NCBI GenBank assembly: GCA_013141495.1
Contig: JABFQV010000002.1
Location: 186,001 to 250,000, forward strand
DNA length: 64,000 nucleotides
Source: Methylotenera sp.
GTDB taxonomy: Bacteria; Pseudomonadota; Gammaproteobacteria; Burkholderiales; Methylophilaceae
Direction: 5' to 3'
A program made the position numbers and the translations under genes. This document shows, piece after piece, positions 43,448-52,634 of this stretch. The notes below the pieces were generated by a model that was not told where the DNA came from, did no database searches, and was given only the letters and a program-made list of their open reading frames with translations. Numbering within the stretch: position 1 is the first letter of the stretch; each line of letters begins with the position of its first letter.

Positions 43448-43492
43448 GTTACATGTAACGAAAGTATAACAACATTGTTACATGTAACGCAA
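43448..43492 (-). promoter_or_regulatory. mazEF promoter with two GTTACATGTAAC operators
   Basis: The perfect 12-bp palindrome GTTACATGTAAC occurs at 43448-43459 and 43477-43488. The minus-strand promoter TTGCGT (43487-43492) - 18 bp - TATACT (43463-43468) is nested so that one operator overlaps the -35/spacer and the other follows the -10. This suits autorepression by MazEF. Confidence 0.75.
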
Positions 43493-43627
43493 GTGAATTT
43501 TGCAGTCAATGGCTGGTCAATTCAGCAAAGCCATCCTAAGCAACAGTAGGCTTATTGAAGTAGTCAAATAGCATGAATAGCAAAAAGCCACCTATTCCAC
43601 ATAATCAAGTTAAAGCCGAAATTCAAC

Positions 43628-43690
43628 AGAAGTTAGAAGTTAGAAGTTAGAAGTTAGAAGTTAGAAGTTAGAAGTTAGAAGTTAGAAGTT
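43628..43690. repeat. Heptamer microsatellite (AGAAGTT) x 9
   Basis: Nine perfect tandem copies of AGAAGTT fill 63 bp in the noncoding gap between the mazEF promoter and the VapC-type gene. The rest of 43493-43730 shows no gene. Confidence 0.95.
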
Positions 43691-43730
43691 AGGATATCAT
43701 CGAAAGTCTAAATAATGGTCATTAATTAAT

Positions 43731-44135
43731 CTAAAACTCAAATGGGTTAAGCAACTTTACAGAAAATCGTTCAAAGTCGCGCGTATTGCGTGTAACCACA
43801 GTGAGCTGATGCGAAATTGCGCAAGCGGCAATCATGGCATCTTCAATCACCGTATTTGATTGCCCGTGCATCAACCTTGCCCATATTCTGAATGTTTCTG
43901 CGGTCATTGGTAGCACGCTGTAGCTACTGGCAAGCTGGTTAAGCCATGCTTCAATTTCGTTTGCTTTGTCTGTATTTTGCTCACGAGTGATTTCAATGCC
44001 TGCTTGTATTTCGCCAATGGTGACGGCGCAAAGATGCAAATCATGATCATCTACACTTTGCAACCACGCTACAACTGCGCCATGCGGTTTTATTTTTCTG
44101 AGCTCTGAAACAATATTGGTGTCGAGTAAATACAT
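43731..44135 (-). CDS. VapC-like PIN domain ribonuclease
   Basis: This 134-residue PIN domain has LLDTNIVSELR with the first aspartate, TIGEIQAGIE with the conserved Glu, and ENTVIEDAMIAACAI-like NTVIEDAMIAACAI with the later acidic residues. VapC toxins cleave tRNA or rRNA. It is two bases downstream of its Phd-type antitoxin gene. Confidence 0.92.
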   Translation of the reverse strand: MYLLDTNIVSELRKIKPHGAVVAWLQSVDDHDLHLCAVTIGEIQAGIEITREQNTDKANEIEAWLNQLASSYSVLPMTAETFRIWARLMHGQSNTVIEDAMIAACAISHQLTVVTRNTRDFERFSVKLLNPFEF

Positions 44136-44137
44136 GC

Positions 44138-44395
44138 TTATTCGGTAATAGCTAGGCGACGGTTAACTTTGCCACGAGGAGGTAAAATTAAATCGCCACG
44201 TGCATCTTCAGACAATAACAAGGCTTTTAACGTAGGTGGCGCGGCTTGATTTAAGCGCTTCCATTCGGCTATAGGCACCAACACTGCCGTTTCTACCCCA
44301 CGCCGCGTCACAAGCTGCGAACCTTCAGCAATACAGGCATCTAAAAACTCACTAAAGCGCGCTTTAGCATCTTGCACAGGCCATGTGTTCATCAT
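44138..44395 (-). CDS. Phd/YefM-type antitoxin
   Basis: This 85-residue protein has the Phd signature WPVQDAKARFSEFLDACIAEGSQLVTRRG, then AVLVPIAEWKRL. The C-terminal 40 residues bind the PIN toxin. The true start is either of two adjacent Met codons. The operator-like repeat lies 13 bp upstream. Confidence 0.92.
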   Translation of the reverse strand: MMNTWPVQDAKARFSEFLDACIAEGSQLVTRRGVETAVLVPIAEWKRLNQAAPPTLKALLLSEDARGDLILPPRGKVNRRLAITE

Positions 44396-44407
44396 AAAAC
44401 TCCAGTC

Positions 44408-44429
44408 AAACTAGTCATCTAACTAGTTT
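44408..44429 (-). promoter_or_regulatory. Operator-like repeat before the Phd/VapC pair
   Basis: AAACTAG and CTAGTTT are inverted around an 8-bp centre, and each half contains a palindromic ACTAGT (44410-44415, 44422-44427) 12 bp apart. The position close to the antitoxin start fits Phd-type autoregulation. Confidence 0.55.
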
Positions 44430-44503
44430 AATGATGTTGGTTTAATCTGTCAAATGCGCTGTTAATAAAAAATCAGCCGCGGTACATCAATCTTAACTAA
44501 AAG

Positions 44504-44675
44504 AGAGCTTTGCACGAAGCTGCTTTATTGCTAAAAACGTTAATTTTGTCATTCTGAGCGTAGCGAAGAATCTAGGCAACTAATTGGTTATACTGGATTC
44601 TTCGCTACGCTCAGAATGACGGGCTTGATATTTTGGTTAAAAAATAGTGCTATTTTTAGCTTCATGCAAAGCTCT
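44504..44675. mobile_element. MITE-like palindromic element, 172 bp
   Basis: The terminal inverted repeats AGAGCTTTGCACGAAGC (44504-44520) and its complement (44659-44675, one mismatch) are flanked outside by the direct repeat CTAAAAG (44497-44503, 44676-44682), a likely 7-bp target duplication. Inside, a perfect 25-bp inverted repeat (44548-44572 / 44596-44620) contains the widespread bacterial repeat core GTCATTCTGAGCG. No coding capacity. It occupies the gap between the VapBC-type module and the acyltransferase gene. Confidence 0.75.
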
Positions 44676-44697
44676 CTAAAAGTTCTTTCATAAAGTA

Positions 44698-45786
44698 TCA
44701 GCCACTGGCCGCAACATAATGGGATGATTTACGTAAGAATGGTTTTTCAATCAAATGCCAAAACAAAAAGGCAATCAACAAAATCAAAAGTCCAGAAATG
44801 CCAAGTGCGCACCAAGGCGATTCTTTAAAAAATCCGTAAGAAACCAACACCTGCAATACAGGAAAATGCACGATGTAAATGCCATATGAAAAGTCACCAT
44901 ATTTACCAAAATTGCCGACACATTTAAAAATACAAGCAAAGTAAACAACCACAATACCTATTGCAACAGGCTCAATAGCCACCCAAGGTAACCATGCCTG
45001 CAATGCGAAAGCTGAGATAGCTAAAGCCACTAGCCATATTCCATATTTAGCTACATATTGAAAATAATAATAACCTGTCGCGCCTGCAATAAAGAATGCG
45101 AGTTGCCCAGGTAATTGACGCTGCAACTCCATATATGCATCCACCCCAGTTTGACTTGCCAGCTTAATCATCACGACGGAGTACAAGATTGATGCAATAT
45201 AGAATAAAACCAACATAGAAAGCCGACCAAACTTACGGAATGCCATCACAGCAAGCGGCACAAAAAGATAAAACATCACTTCAATTTTTAACGTCCAAAG
45301 TGCCCCATTAACAGCTTGAAGCATATTGCCCTCAAAAAGACCAGGTAAGTTGGGGTGCAAAAAATTAAGGAATACCAAATTAGCAGCGATATATTTCAAC
45401 ACAGGTAAAGACCAATACTCACTCCATGAGTACGTGCTAAAAATAGCACCCAGAACGGCACAAATTATCACGATACAAAAATAAGCAGGGTAAATTCTTC
45501 GCGCCCTTTTTAAAAAGTAACGCTTATTGTTGCTAGAGTTTTCATAACTCATAAAAATCAAAAAACCGCTCACTACAAAAAAAGACTTCACTGCGATTGC
45601 AGATGAAAATAGTTTACTGAGTATTGAAAGAGATTGCGCACCAGACAACACATACGCATGCACTAAAAAAACAATGAACGCGAATATAAAACGTAATAAG
45701 TCAAAATTATTAATGCTTAATCGTACATCAGGATTTGATGGTTTATTTAATGTCGAAGTTTGATTTGATGTCATGGCAGCATTCAT
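44698..45786 (-). CDS. Acyltransferase family 3 (OafA/YrhL-like)
   Basis: This 362-residue protein has about ten membrane helices and the family features INNFDLLRFIFAFIVFLVHAYV and VVSGFLIFMSYENS, with a RRIYPAYF loop. The enzymes O-acetylate surface polysaccharides. It overlaps the next upstream gene by four bases and belongs to the glycan operon. Confidence 0.9.
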   Translation of the reverse strand: MNAAMTSNQTSTLNKPSNPDVRLSINNFDLLRFIFAFIVFLVHAYVLSGAQSLSILSKLFSSAIAVKSFFVVSGFLIFMSYENSSNNKRYFLKRARRIYPAYFCIVIICAVLGAIFSTYSWSEYWSLPVLKYIAANLVFLNFLHPNLPGLFEGNMLQAVNGALWTLKIEVMFYLFVPLAVMAFRKFGRLSMLVLFYIASILYSVVMIKLASQTGVDAYMELQRQLPGQLAFFIAGATGYYYFQYVAKYGIWLVALAISAFALQAWLPWVAIEPVAIGIVVVYFACIFKCVGNFGKYGDFSYGIYIVHFPVLQVLVSYGFFKESPWCALGISGLLILLIAFLFWHLIEKPFLRKSSHYVAASG

Positions 45787-46688
45787 TTTTTAAATGGCAA
45801 TAATAAAAACAACGCCAATGCAATACGGTCTCGCCACCGCCTGCGTAATTTATTCACATTCGCTATTAAAGCCAGCCGATCAATAAAGTCATAGCGCTTG
45901 AGTTTTTGTATCGGCCAGGCATCGTTGTAACCTAAAATATCTGCAATCAATAATGCTTGCTTCATTAGCCAGCCTTCGCGCATTTTTTGCCAACGCGCTA
46001 GCTTGGCTTTAACACCCACATTAGCACCCACCACATTGCCTGCATGTTGCCTATAAAGCATATGTGACTCATCATCAATCAACCAATTAAAGCCGCGTGA
46101 CCTTGCAAACGCGTAAATAAACCAATCATGCAATACAATGTGTTGGCATTTTTGTTGGTGGGTAATTAAAAAATGCTGTAAATCCAAGGCTAGTTTTTGA
46201 GTTAAAACAAAAGTGCAGCCTGGCCCAGCGGATTCGAACATATAATCCCATTGCCTTTGTGGCTGGGCTTTGTTGATGAGTTTCTGCTTATCATTTGGCC
46301 AAAATGCCATCACGTTACTTGAATAAGCATCTAAGTTATTAGTAGCAATTACCTGAATAGCATGACTTAATTTATAAGGTAGCCAAATATCATCTTGATC
46401 AGACAATGCCACATAATCAACATCAGTTAAGTCAGCGTCACGCAATAACCTAAAAAAATTAGCCGCTGCACTCCCCAGTTTTTGGCTGGGCAATAAAGTT
46501 ATACGACTATCTACAGCAAGCGCCTCATTCAATAATTGAGGCGTTAGGTCTAACGAACAATCATCTGAAGCTAAAATAAAAACTTCAATACCTAGCTGAT
46601 TTTGAAGACTATTCAGTTGCTCCTTTAAATAGTCTTCACCATTGAAAGTGGCCAGTAAAACGGCAATCTGCGGTTTAATTTTTAACAA
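45783..46688 (-). CDS. Glycosyltransferase family 2 (rhamnosyltransferase-like)
   Basis: This 301-residue GT-A enzyme has AVLLATFNGEDYLKEQLNSLQNQ, ASDDCSLDLT and DYVALSDQDDIWLPYKL, where SDQDD is the metal-binding DXD. The arrangement is typical of O-antigen rhamnosyl- or alpha-glycosyltransferases. It is overlapped at both ends by neighbours in the operon. Confidence 0.88.
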   Translation of the reverse strand: MLKIKPQIAVLLATFNGEDYLKEQLNSLQNQLGIEVFILASDDCSLDLTPQLLNEALAVDSRITLLPSQKLGSAAANFFRLLRDADLTDVDYVALSDQDDIWLPYKLSHAIQVIATNNLDAYSSNVMAFWPNDKQKLINKAQPQRQWDYMFESAGPGCTFVLTQKLALDLQHFLITHQQKCQHIVLHDWFIYAFARSRGFNWLIDDESHMLYRQHAGNVVGANVGVKAKLARWQKMREGWLMKQALLIADILGYNDAWPIQKLKRYDFIDRLALIANVNKLRRRWRDRIALALFLLLPFKK

Positions 46689-47568
46689 AAGCTGCTCGCC
46701 TTAAGCTGACAATAATCAATCTGCGCAAATACTTTGCTAAAGAATAAACGCTCAGCGTGGCTACCAAAATAAAACCAATGTTTTTATTTTTATATAGCAA
46801 CCAGTAATTACCTAACTCTGCTTTTTCCATTGCCCAAAGATGCGAACTTAACCCAGAAGCACCAAACATAGGCTTGTATATAGCGACGAGTGCTGGGCTT
46901 AATTTAACTACTTTGTAATCATCAAATGCAATTTGAAGCCATAACAAATGATCATCTACATACCTTTTAGTTGGATTAAATCGAAGCACGATGTCTTTTT
47001 TCATCATCACAGATGGTGTGACAAAAGGATTGGAAATCAATAATCTTGTTTTTGAAATGGTTTTAAAATCACAGCCACCCAACGGCCAATCCGGTTGACT
47101 ATCATCAGTCACCATTTTCGCATCATGTCCACACAACACCACTTGAGGGTTTTTTAGCATGAACTGATATTGAACTTCAATTTTTTGCGGATGCCAAGCA
47201 TCGTCAGCATCTAACAATGCAATATAAGGCTGGCTGGCTACGCTCCATCCAACATTACGCGCATTGGCGGCACCTTGATTATGATTGAGCACAATCACTT
47301 TCACCTCAAAACTATCGGCATATTTTGCAGCCTGCTCATTTAAAGCTTGAAGCGTTAAGCCATTATCTGGGCTGGCATCTTCTACCAATATCACCTCTTT
47401 TGGCAGCATGGTTTGTGTTGCAACAGACGCAAGCGCTCGGGCAATGGTTTCGCTACAACGGTAACAGGGAATAATGACGCTAACGCTGGCACTATTCATA
47501 TCTACAATGTGTGAATTTAATTGCAAAGCGCCAGCTTTGGATTTTACTCCACCTTGAAAATTATCCAT
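46675..47568 (-). CDS. Glycosyltransferase family 2
   Basis: I use the ATG at 47566-47568 (297 residues); the longer frame would overlap wzy by 59 bp. It contains VSVIIPCYRCSETIARALASV, LVEDASPDNG and IALLDADDAWHPQKI (DXD). The C terminus has a hydrophobic stretch that may contact the membrane. It is a GT-A fold inverting-type enzyme of the glycan cluster; donor and acceptor unknown. Confidence 0.87.
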   Translation of the reverse strand: MDNFQGGVKSKAGALQLNSHIVDMNSASVSVIIPCYRCSETIARALASVATQTMLPKEVILVEDASPDNGLTLQALNEQAAKYADSFEVKVIVLNHNQGAANARNVGWSVASQPYIALLDADDAWHPQKIEVQYQFMLKNPQVVLCGHDAKMVTDDSQPDWPLGGCDFKTISKTRLLISNPFVTPSVMMKKDIVLRFNPTKRYVDDHLLWLQIAFDDYKVVKLSPALVAIYKPMFGASGLSSHLWAMEKAELGNYWLLYKNKNIGFILVATLSVYSLAKYLRRLIIVSLRRAAFVKN

Positions 47569-48685
47569 TAATTGTATTCCATAATTGCACAATATCAGGG
47601 TTAACGTGCCACGGTGCAAATGGCGATGGACCTTGACCTTGGGTTGAGACCAAATTTTTAATAAAAACCAACAAACCTAAATACCCAATAACCAACAACC
47701 CTTTTCTTCTTTTTTCATCCATAATTCCAGCCAAGCGTGGTTTGAATTGCATTATTAAAAGCATGGAAAATAATACAACCGACTGTAGCCTAAGCCCTGC
47801 ATAACTAAACTTTGCCAATATAAACGCTAGCAGCGTTAACGTAACTAAAGTATAAAGTTGATGGCTGGCTAACAAAAAATCCTGCTTTTTACCTGTATAT
47901 AAAACATACAAAATAGACCATGAAATGATTAAAGGGGCTAACCCAGAGTACCAAGACGGTGAATAAAACCTTTTATAGGCAACATACTTACCTTTAGCAT
48001 CTAGGCTCGCAGACAAATTAAACTCTGCCAAGTAGTTAATAATATCAACCAAATAATACTGAGCCAGCACAACCAACAACACGATTGTTATTAACTTCAG
48101 CCATCGAATAAACTTAAATTTATTATCCGCAAGTAATGCGGCAATTAAAAACACTAACAACCCACTCACATGAAACAAAACGGCAACTACACCTAAAGTG
48201 ACACTTAAAAACAAATGATGTTGATAAAACTTTGACATTGCAAGCATTGCAAACGCAAATGAAAGACCATATCGCAAGCCATTCATCGTCATATCTAAAT
48301 AAAAAATTGGCACAATGCAAACGATGAACACAAACAATGCTCGATCATCAGACTTTGCTGCGATGAGTAACACCACTGTTGTAATAACCGCAACTAGCAC
48401 ACAAACTTGCAACGGATCATTTACGATATATAGCAACGCTTTTACTAAATAGATAAAACCAAACTCAACACCCGCAAAAGCATCAGAAGAACTTACTTGA
48501 GAGATGATATTGATATAGCTTGTGGTGTCAGTGCCAACCTCGTCCCTTAAAACAACCAAAAGAAAAAGCGGCAACATGCCCACTAAAACATGGGCTAGAT
48601 TCTTGTATCTTGTATCTTGTATCTTGATGTACGCAAAAGCCATGTAGGCTGAATAAAGTAGCAACGCTACAATGTAATAAATCAT
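47561..48685 (-). CDS. wzy: EpsG/Wzy-like polysaccharide polymerase
   Basis: This 374-residue protein has about ten membrane helices and the EpsG family pattern: LRDEVGTDTTSYINII, SSDAFAGVEFGFIYLVKAL and TMNGLRYGLSFAFAML. These polymerise lipid-linked repeat units in the periplasm. The coding sequence near its start includes three tandem copies of a 7-bp unit (48602-48626). The assignment as Wzy is by family and context. Confidence 0.8.
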   Translation of the reverse strand: MIYYIVALLLYSAYMAFAYIKIQDTRYKNLAHVLVGMLPLFLLVVLRDEVGTDTTSYINIISQVSSSDAFAGVEFGFIYLVKALLYIVNDPLQVCVLVAVITTVVLLIAAKSDDRALFVFIVCIVPIFYLDMTMNGLRYGLSFAFAMLAMSKFYQHHLFLSVTLGVVAVLFHVSGLLVFLIAALLADNKFKFIRWLKLITIVLLVVLAQYYLVDIINYLAEFNLSASLDAKGKYVAYKRFYSPSWYSGLAPLIISWSILYVLYTGKKQDFLLASHQLYTLVTLTLLAFILAKFSYAGLRLQSVVLFSMLLIMQFKPRLAGIMDEKRRKGLLVIGYLGLLVFIKNLVSTQGQGPSPFAPWHVNPDIVQLWNTING

Positions 48686-48797
48686 CGTGGTTTGAGCCTA
48701 ACTGCTTTTAATTCTAGAGATAATCAAGTCCGTAAGGCTTTGACTCAAAGCAAAGACCAAAGCGCGAGTATTGATAAGGATGCAATAAAATCATACC

Positions 48798-49640
48798 TCA
48801 TGTTTTAGTCCAATACGCAGGCAACCCCATGATACGCCGCCCAACATCTAGCGCCTTTCTAGTGCGCTTTTCACCTAAAACTCTCCACAACAACAAACGT
48901 ATATAAACACGAACTACCGCCATTAGCCAAATTCTGCTAGGCAAATTTTGCCCATGTGTTATTTGCGCACGTCTCACTTCGCGTAAAATAGTTAGTGACT
49001 GCTGAGGATTACTACTAATGCCGCCCTGGCGCATACCCGTTACGATGATATCAGATATAAAAGCAGCGTCACCAGCTTTTAACTCCCGTAGCAATAACTC
49101 GTAATCGCCCACAATTTGGTATGACTCATCAAACTTTCCGCGCAACTCAAATAAGTTACGCCTATGCATCACTCCTTGATGCGGTATTGACATTTTATGC
49201 TTGAAACGTTTTTTTACCTTATCCCATGGCTCACCAACCGCATGTATATTTACCCCATCAGCAGTAAGCAGCATAATTTGGCCGTAAGCAACGCGAATGT
49301 AGGGAGGAATTAACACCAATTGCTTGGCTAACGTTTCCAAAACCTCTAAATTCCAAAAAAAATCATCCGCACCTAAAAAGCATATCCACTCTCCCTTTGC
49401 CTGCGCCACCCCTTTATTCCAAGCGTTATAGATGCCATTATCAGGCTCTGTCACCCAATAACTAATTGCCTGCTGATTGGCTTTAAGCAAATCAACTGTG
49501 CCGTCTTTAGAGCCACCATCAAGAATAATCAGCTCTTTATTTGGATAAGTTTGCTGAGCGACACTATCAATACATTGCTGTAAGGTTTTTGCACCGTTGA
49601 ATACGGCAATAATAATTGTAATGAGTGGTGGTGATGTCAT
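48798..49640 (-). CDS. Glycosyltransferase family 2 (WcaA-like)
   Basis: This 280-residue GT-A enzyme has LITIIIAVFNGAKTLQQCIDSV, LIILDGGSKDGTVDLL, EPDNGIYNAWNKGV and CFLGADDFFWN. The pattern with DGGSxDGT and ADD matches colanic/O-antigen family 2 transferases. Separated by 112 bp from wzy. Confidence 0.9.
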   Translation of the reverse strand: MTSPPLITIIIAVFNGAKTLQQCIDSVAQQTYPNKELIILDGGSKDGTVDLLKANQQAISYWVTEPDNGIYNAWNKGVAQAKGEWICFLGADDFFWNLEVLETLAKQLVLIPPYIRVAYGQIMLLTADGVNIHAVGEPWDKVKKRFKHKMSIPHQGVMHRRNLFELRGKFDESYQIVGDYELLLRELKAGDAAFISDIIVTGMRQGGISSNPQQSLTILREVRRAQITHGQNLPSRIWLMAVVRVYIRLLLWRVLGEKRTRKALDVGRRIMGLPAYWTKT

Positions 49641-49658
49641 AGAGTCTTTGAAAAAATC

Positions 49659-50366
49659 TTAATTTATAATGCTACTCATTTTATTATTATCAATTTGCAT
49701 CAGTTTTTTAATATCATGGAATTGTTTGTAATTTTTATGCAACCAGTCAATATCTTTATCCCACCATTTAAATTGCTTTAAAAAAGCTATTTCATTTTCT
49801 TCGAAACGATAACGTAAAACTTTTGCAGGTACTCCACCCACCACAGCATAATCGGGAACATCTTTAGTGACTACAGCTCCAGCAGCAACTATGGCACCGT
49901 CACCAATAGTCACGCCATCTAAAATAATAGCTCTTGCACCAATCCACACATCATTCCCGATTTTAATTCTTTCAAATTCATCATAAGCAGCATTAGGTGA
50001 AAAAGTCATTTGAGCTTGACAGAATGGTGAATAAAACATCGGATGAGTCGAGACAAAATCACGCGAAGGATGTTTACCTAATCCAGCAAGAACCTCAGAA
50101 CCGATGCAAGAAAATTTACCAATTTCCGCATTTGCTATTTTTGAATTATTGGCAATATAGCTAAAATCACCCATCGTCACATTAACTATCTGCACATTCA
50201 CATAAAGCGTGTTATATCGACCAAAGGCACAATTTGAAAAGCGTGCCATATAACCGATTACAAGATGCTTTTTTGCATACTTATGTTCAAAGTAAACTTT
50301 GCATAACAACCATTTAAACCATAAAGTGAAAGGAGTCTTCAACATTGTAAGTATAGGTTTACTCAT
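49659..50366 (-). CDS. Left-handed beta-helix O-acetyltransferase (CatB-related)
   Basis: This 235-residue protein has hexapeptide repeats ([68 protein letters not shown] in pieces) and the catalytic His region [18 protein letters not shown]. CatB-related enzymes acetylate sugars from acetyl-CoA. It overlaps the next upstream gene by four bases. Confidence 0.9.
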   Translation of the reverse strand: MSKPILTMLKTPFTLWFKWLLCKVYFEHKYAKKHLVIGYMARFSNCAFGRYNTLYVNVQIVNVTMGDFSYIANNSKIANAEIGKFSCIGSEVLAGLGKHPSRDFVSTHPMFYSPFCQAQMTFSPNAAYDEFERIKIGNDVWIGARAIILDGVTIGDGAIVAAGAVVTKDVPDYAVVGGVPAKVLRYRFEENEIAFLKQFKWWDKDIDWLHKNYKQFHDIKKLMQIDNNKMSSIIN

Positions 50367-51268
50367 AAAGACGAATTTAAACTATCGCTAATCATATGAA
50401 TTTCAGAAATATCAGCAATCTTTACCCTTTTGAATGCATCAACATAAGTTATAGAACTTGCATTCAGCACCTCAGCTCCAAGAGCTTCTGCATATTCTTT
50501 TATCATCCAATATCCCTCAAACATTTTTGATAAAGCAAAAAAAAGTTGCGCCATTGTGAATGTCTTTCCTTGGTCTCCCCCCATAGTAAAGGGAATAAGC
50601 TTTGCATTACCTTGATAGAAATGATTATCTCTAATACACACGCGATTTTCATCATCTAATGCTAATGTTTCGTGCCACGAGTGATCAGCACCAAGAAGAT
50701 AAATTTTCTTATAGCCACGACGAAGCGATAAAAACAATGCGGCCACTAATACATTTTGTACCCATGGCATGCCTAAGTCGTAATCATAAATCATTTTCAC
50801 AACCCGCTTAGCCCCTAAAGCTGTTGTGCTATTATAAAAATGTAGGGTTATGTTTGAGGTATTGCCAAATATCGCTTCAAAATGATTTTTTGCATCAAAC
50901 GGTATGTAAATTGTAAGTTGCCATGTTGTTTTATTTAATATGGTACTAAACAACTCCGTTCTCAATTGAATCAAGCTCTCCGTCTCGTCGTCTCTCCAGT
51001 AACTTGAATCAGCAAAGACATAGTTTTTAGGCTGGAGCTGTTCATATAAAGCAGTTTCTGCAAATTGATTAACGCACCATACTTCTCCTAAAAATTGCAT
51101 ATGTTTACATTTTTCTAAGTCGGTATTTAGTGAAGGGCCATTCCCCAATACAAAACACACTTGTTCAGATACGAGAGTTGTAGGGAGTTTATATCGAAAT
51201 CGAGAATGCCTAGCTACACGAAGCAATGTTGCTAACGTAGTCCCTAATGTTTTAATCCTTTCCTTCAT
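50363..51268 (-). CDS. DUF115/sialyltransferase-like glycan protein, unassigned
   Basis: This 301-residue soluble protein has [18 protein letters not shown] (residues about 37-54), [21 protein letters not shown] and [13 protein letters not shown]. The GNGPSL motif and the later GxDxxxxE segment recall DUF115 (MptE-like) proteins and Campylobacter Cst-type sialyltransferases. Since the operon contains a nonulosonic acid synthase, a nonulosonate or other glycosyltransferase is possible (inference). It could instead be a sugar-modifying enzyme. Confidence 0.6.
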   Translation of the reverse strand: MKERIKTLGTTLATLLRVARHSRFRYKLPTTLVSEQVCFVLGNGPSLNTDLEKCKHMQFLGEVWCVNQFAETALYEQLQPKNYVFADSSYWRDDETESLIQLRTELFSTILNKTTWQLTIYIPFDAKNHFEAIFGNTSNITLHFYNSTTALGAKRVVKMIYDYDLGMPWVQNVLVAALFLSLRRGYKKIYLLGADHSWHETLALDDENRVCIRDNHFYQGNAKLIPFTMGGDQGKTFTMAQLFFALSKMFEGYWMIKEYAEALGAEVLNASSITYVDAFKRVKIADISEIHMISDSLNSSL

Positions 51269-52532
51269 CTCTATCCTTTAAAAAGCATTTCCACCAAGGC
51301 ATTGGGTGTGCATAATGCGCTAATCGCCAAGTACCTAGAAATAAAAATGCCTGCGATATCATAAAGCCCTGCGCTGCACCTGTTATACCATTTTTTTGAA
51401 TAAGCACATAAGTCAAAATAACGTTAATCAATCCCGCGATAAGTGTATTAACTGCTAGTTTTCCTGTTGTACCCGCGTAAAACACATAATTTGTAACCAT
51501 AAAATACATACCACCAAATGCAAATCCCATTGTGATATAGATTACAACTTCAGCACCATCTTTAAACTGATTTCCTGCGACTATTGAAATAATACTATTA
51601 GCATACATTCCGATTATTGACGCTACCACCGTAAGTGCAATAAAATACAAATATGTGTAACGAACGATTTTACGCTTTTTATAATCATTTAAATCTCTAA
51701 GTTGCTCAAACAACCAAGGTGCATATGCTTGATTTACTGCTACTGTAAACAGGCTTAACACCATACCAATTTGTAGCGCGACGGTATATACGCCAGCATG
51801 GTCTATTCCCAATAGATTTGCGACCATGACTCTATCAATTGCAGTTAATAACATGCCACCTAACACATGGGGAATAAGTGGCACACCAAATTTAAGTGCA
51901 TCTTGCACATAATTTAAATTAATATTTAGCGTCAACCAACCTTCTCGCCAAAGACTGTACAAAGACCCCAACATTACTACAAGCCCCGTTGCAGATATAC
52001 CTATTAAACGACCCTCCCACGCAAAGCCCACTACTATCACAAGCCATAGCGACAATGCTGCGTTGATTGCACTTTGTATAATTTGAAGTGTGCCATATTT
52101 CAATGGTAATTTTGCAACCTGCCAAAGTGACAGCCTCACGGATATAACAAATTGCATTCCAGCAACTATTACACCACAGATTAGCCATTGGCTTGGCAAA
52201 GACGTATACTTTTCAAGAACTGATCTAAATATAAACACACAAACTACTGTGAAAACAGTCGTCAAAAGTAATATGTAAATACAACTAGATACGTACTGTT
52301 GCATGTTGGCGCGACTATACTCAAAGTACCTAATGCCGATTGCACCCTGCACACTTAGGCCAACAAAAACCCCAAGTATAGATATCCAAATACCAAACAT
52401 TGCCACTATTCCATAATCAGCAGGGGTTAGTATTCTAGTTAGAATTGGCAATAGCAAAAATGGAATTGCAGATGTAACAAGGCTACTTACAACATAAATT
52501 CCAGCAGAGTTAATTATTCCAGCTTTTTTCAT
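51252..52532 (-). CDS. wzx: Wzx-type oligosaccharide flippase
   Basis: I use the ATG at 52530-52532 (426 residues, after GAGAG), because the earlier Met adds an unlikely charged tail. It has about 12-14 membrane helices, MATE/MVF-like sequence (YVVSSLVTSAIPFLLLPILTR, LTPADYGIVAMF), typical of Wzx. It flips lipid-linked repeat units to the periplasm. Lies downstream of the WecE-type gene. Confidence 0.88.
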   Translation of the reverse strand: MKKAGIINSAGIYVVSSLVTSAIPFLLLPILTRILTPADYGIVAMFGIWISILGVFVGLSVQGAIGIRYFEYSRANMQQYVSSCIYILLLTTVFTVVCVFIFRSVLEKYTSLPSQWLICGVIVAGMQFVISVRLSLWQVAKLPLKYGTLQIIQSAINAALSLWLVIVVGFAWEGRLIGISATGLVVMLGSLYSLWREGWLTLNINLNYVQDALKFGVPLIPHVLGGMLLTAIDRVMVANLLGIDHAGVYTVALQIGMVLSLFTVAVNQAYAPWLFEQLRDLNDYKKRKIVRYTYLYFIALTVVASIIGMYANSIISIVAGNQFKDGAEVVIYITMGFAFGGMYFMVTNYVFYAGTTGKLAVNTLIAGLINVILTYVLIQKNGITGAAQGFMISQAFLFLGTWRLAHYAHPMPWWKCFLKDRDEGKD

Positions 52533-52634
52533 ACTCTCAAAAAATAAATCCTTAGCGCGCACTACCCTACAAGCCAAACTCTTAACTTGCTAGTTATAGA
52601 AAGAATCATCCACAAACATAAAATTCATAATGAC

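Noticed and set aside
43628-43690. CRISPR array
   Set aside because: Seven-base units without spacers are a microsatellite; no other regularly spaced repeats with unique spacers were seen, and no cas genes.
44504-44675. Simple bidirectional terminator
   Set aside because: The inner hairpin could terminate, but terminal inverted repeats with a flanking 7-bp direct duplication indicate a mobile element instead.
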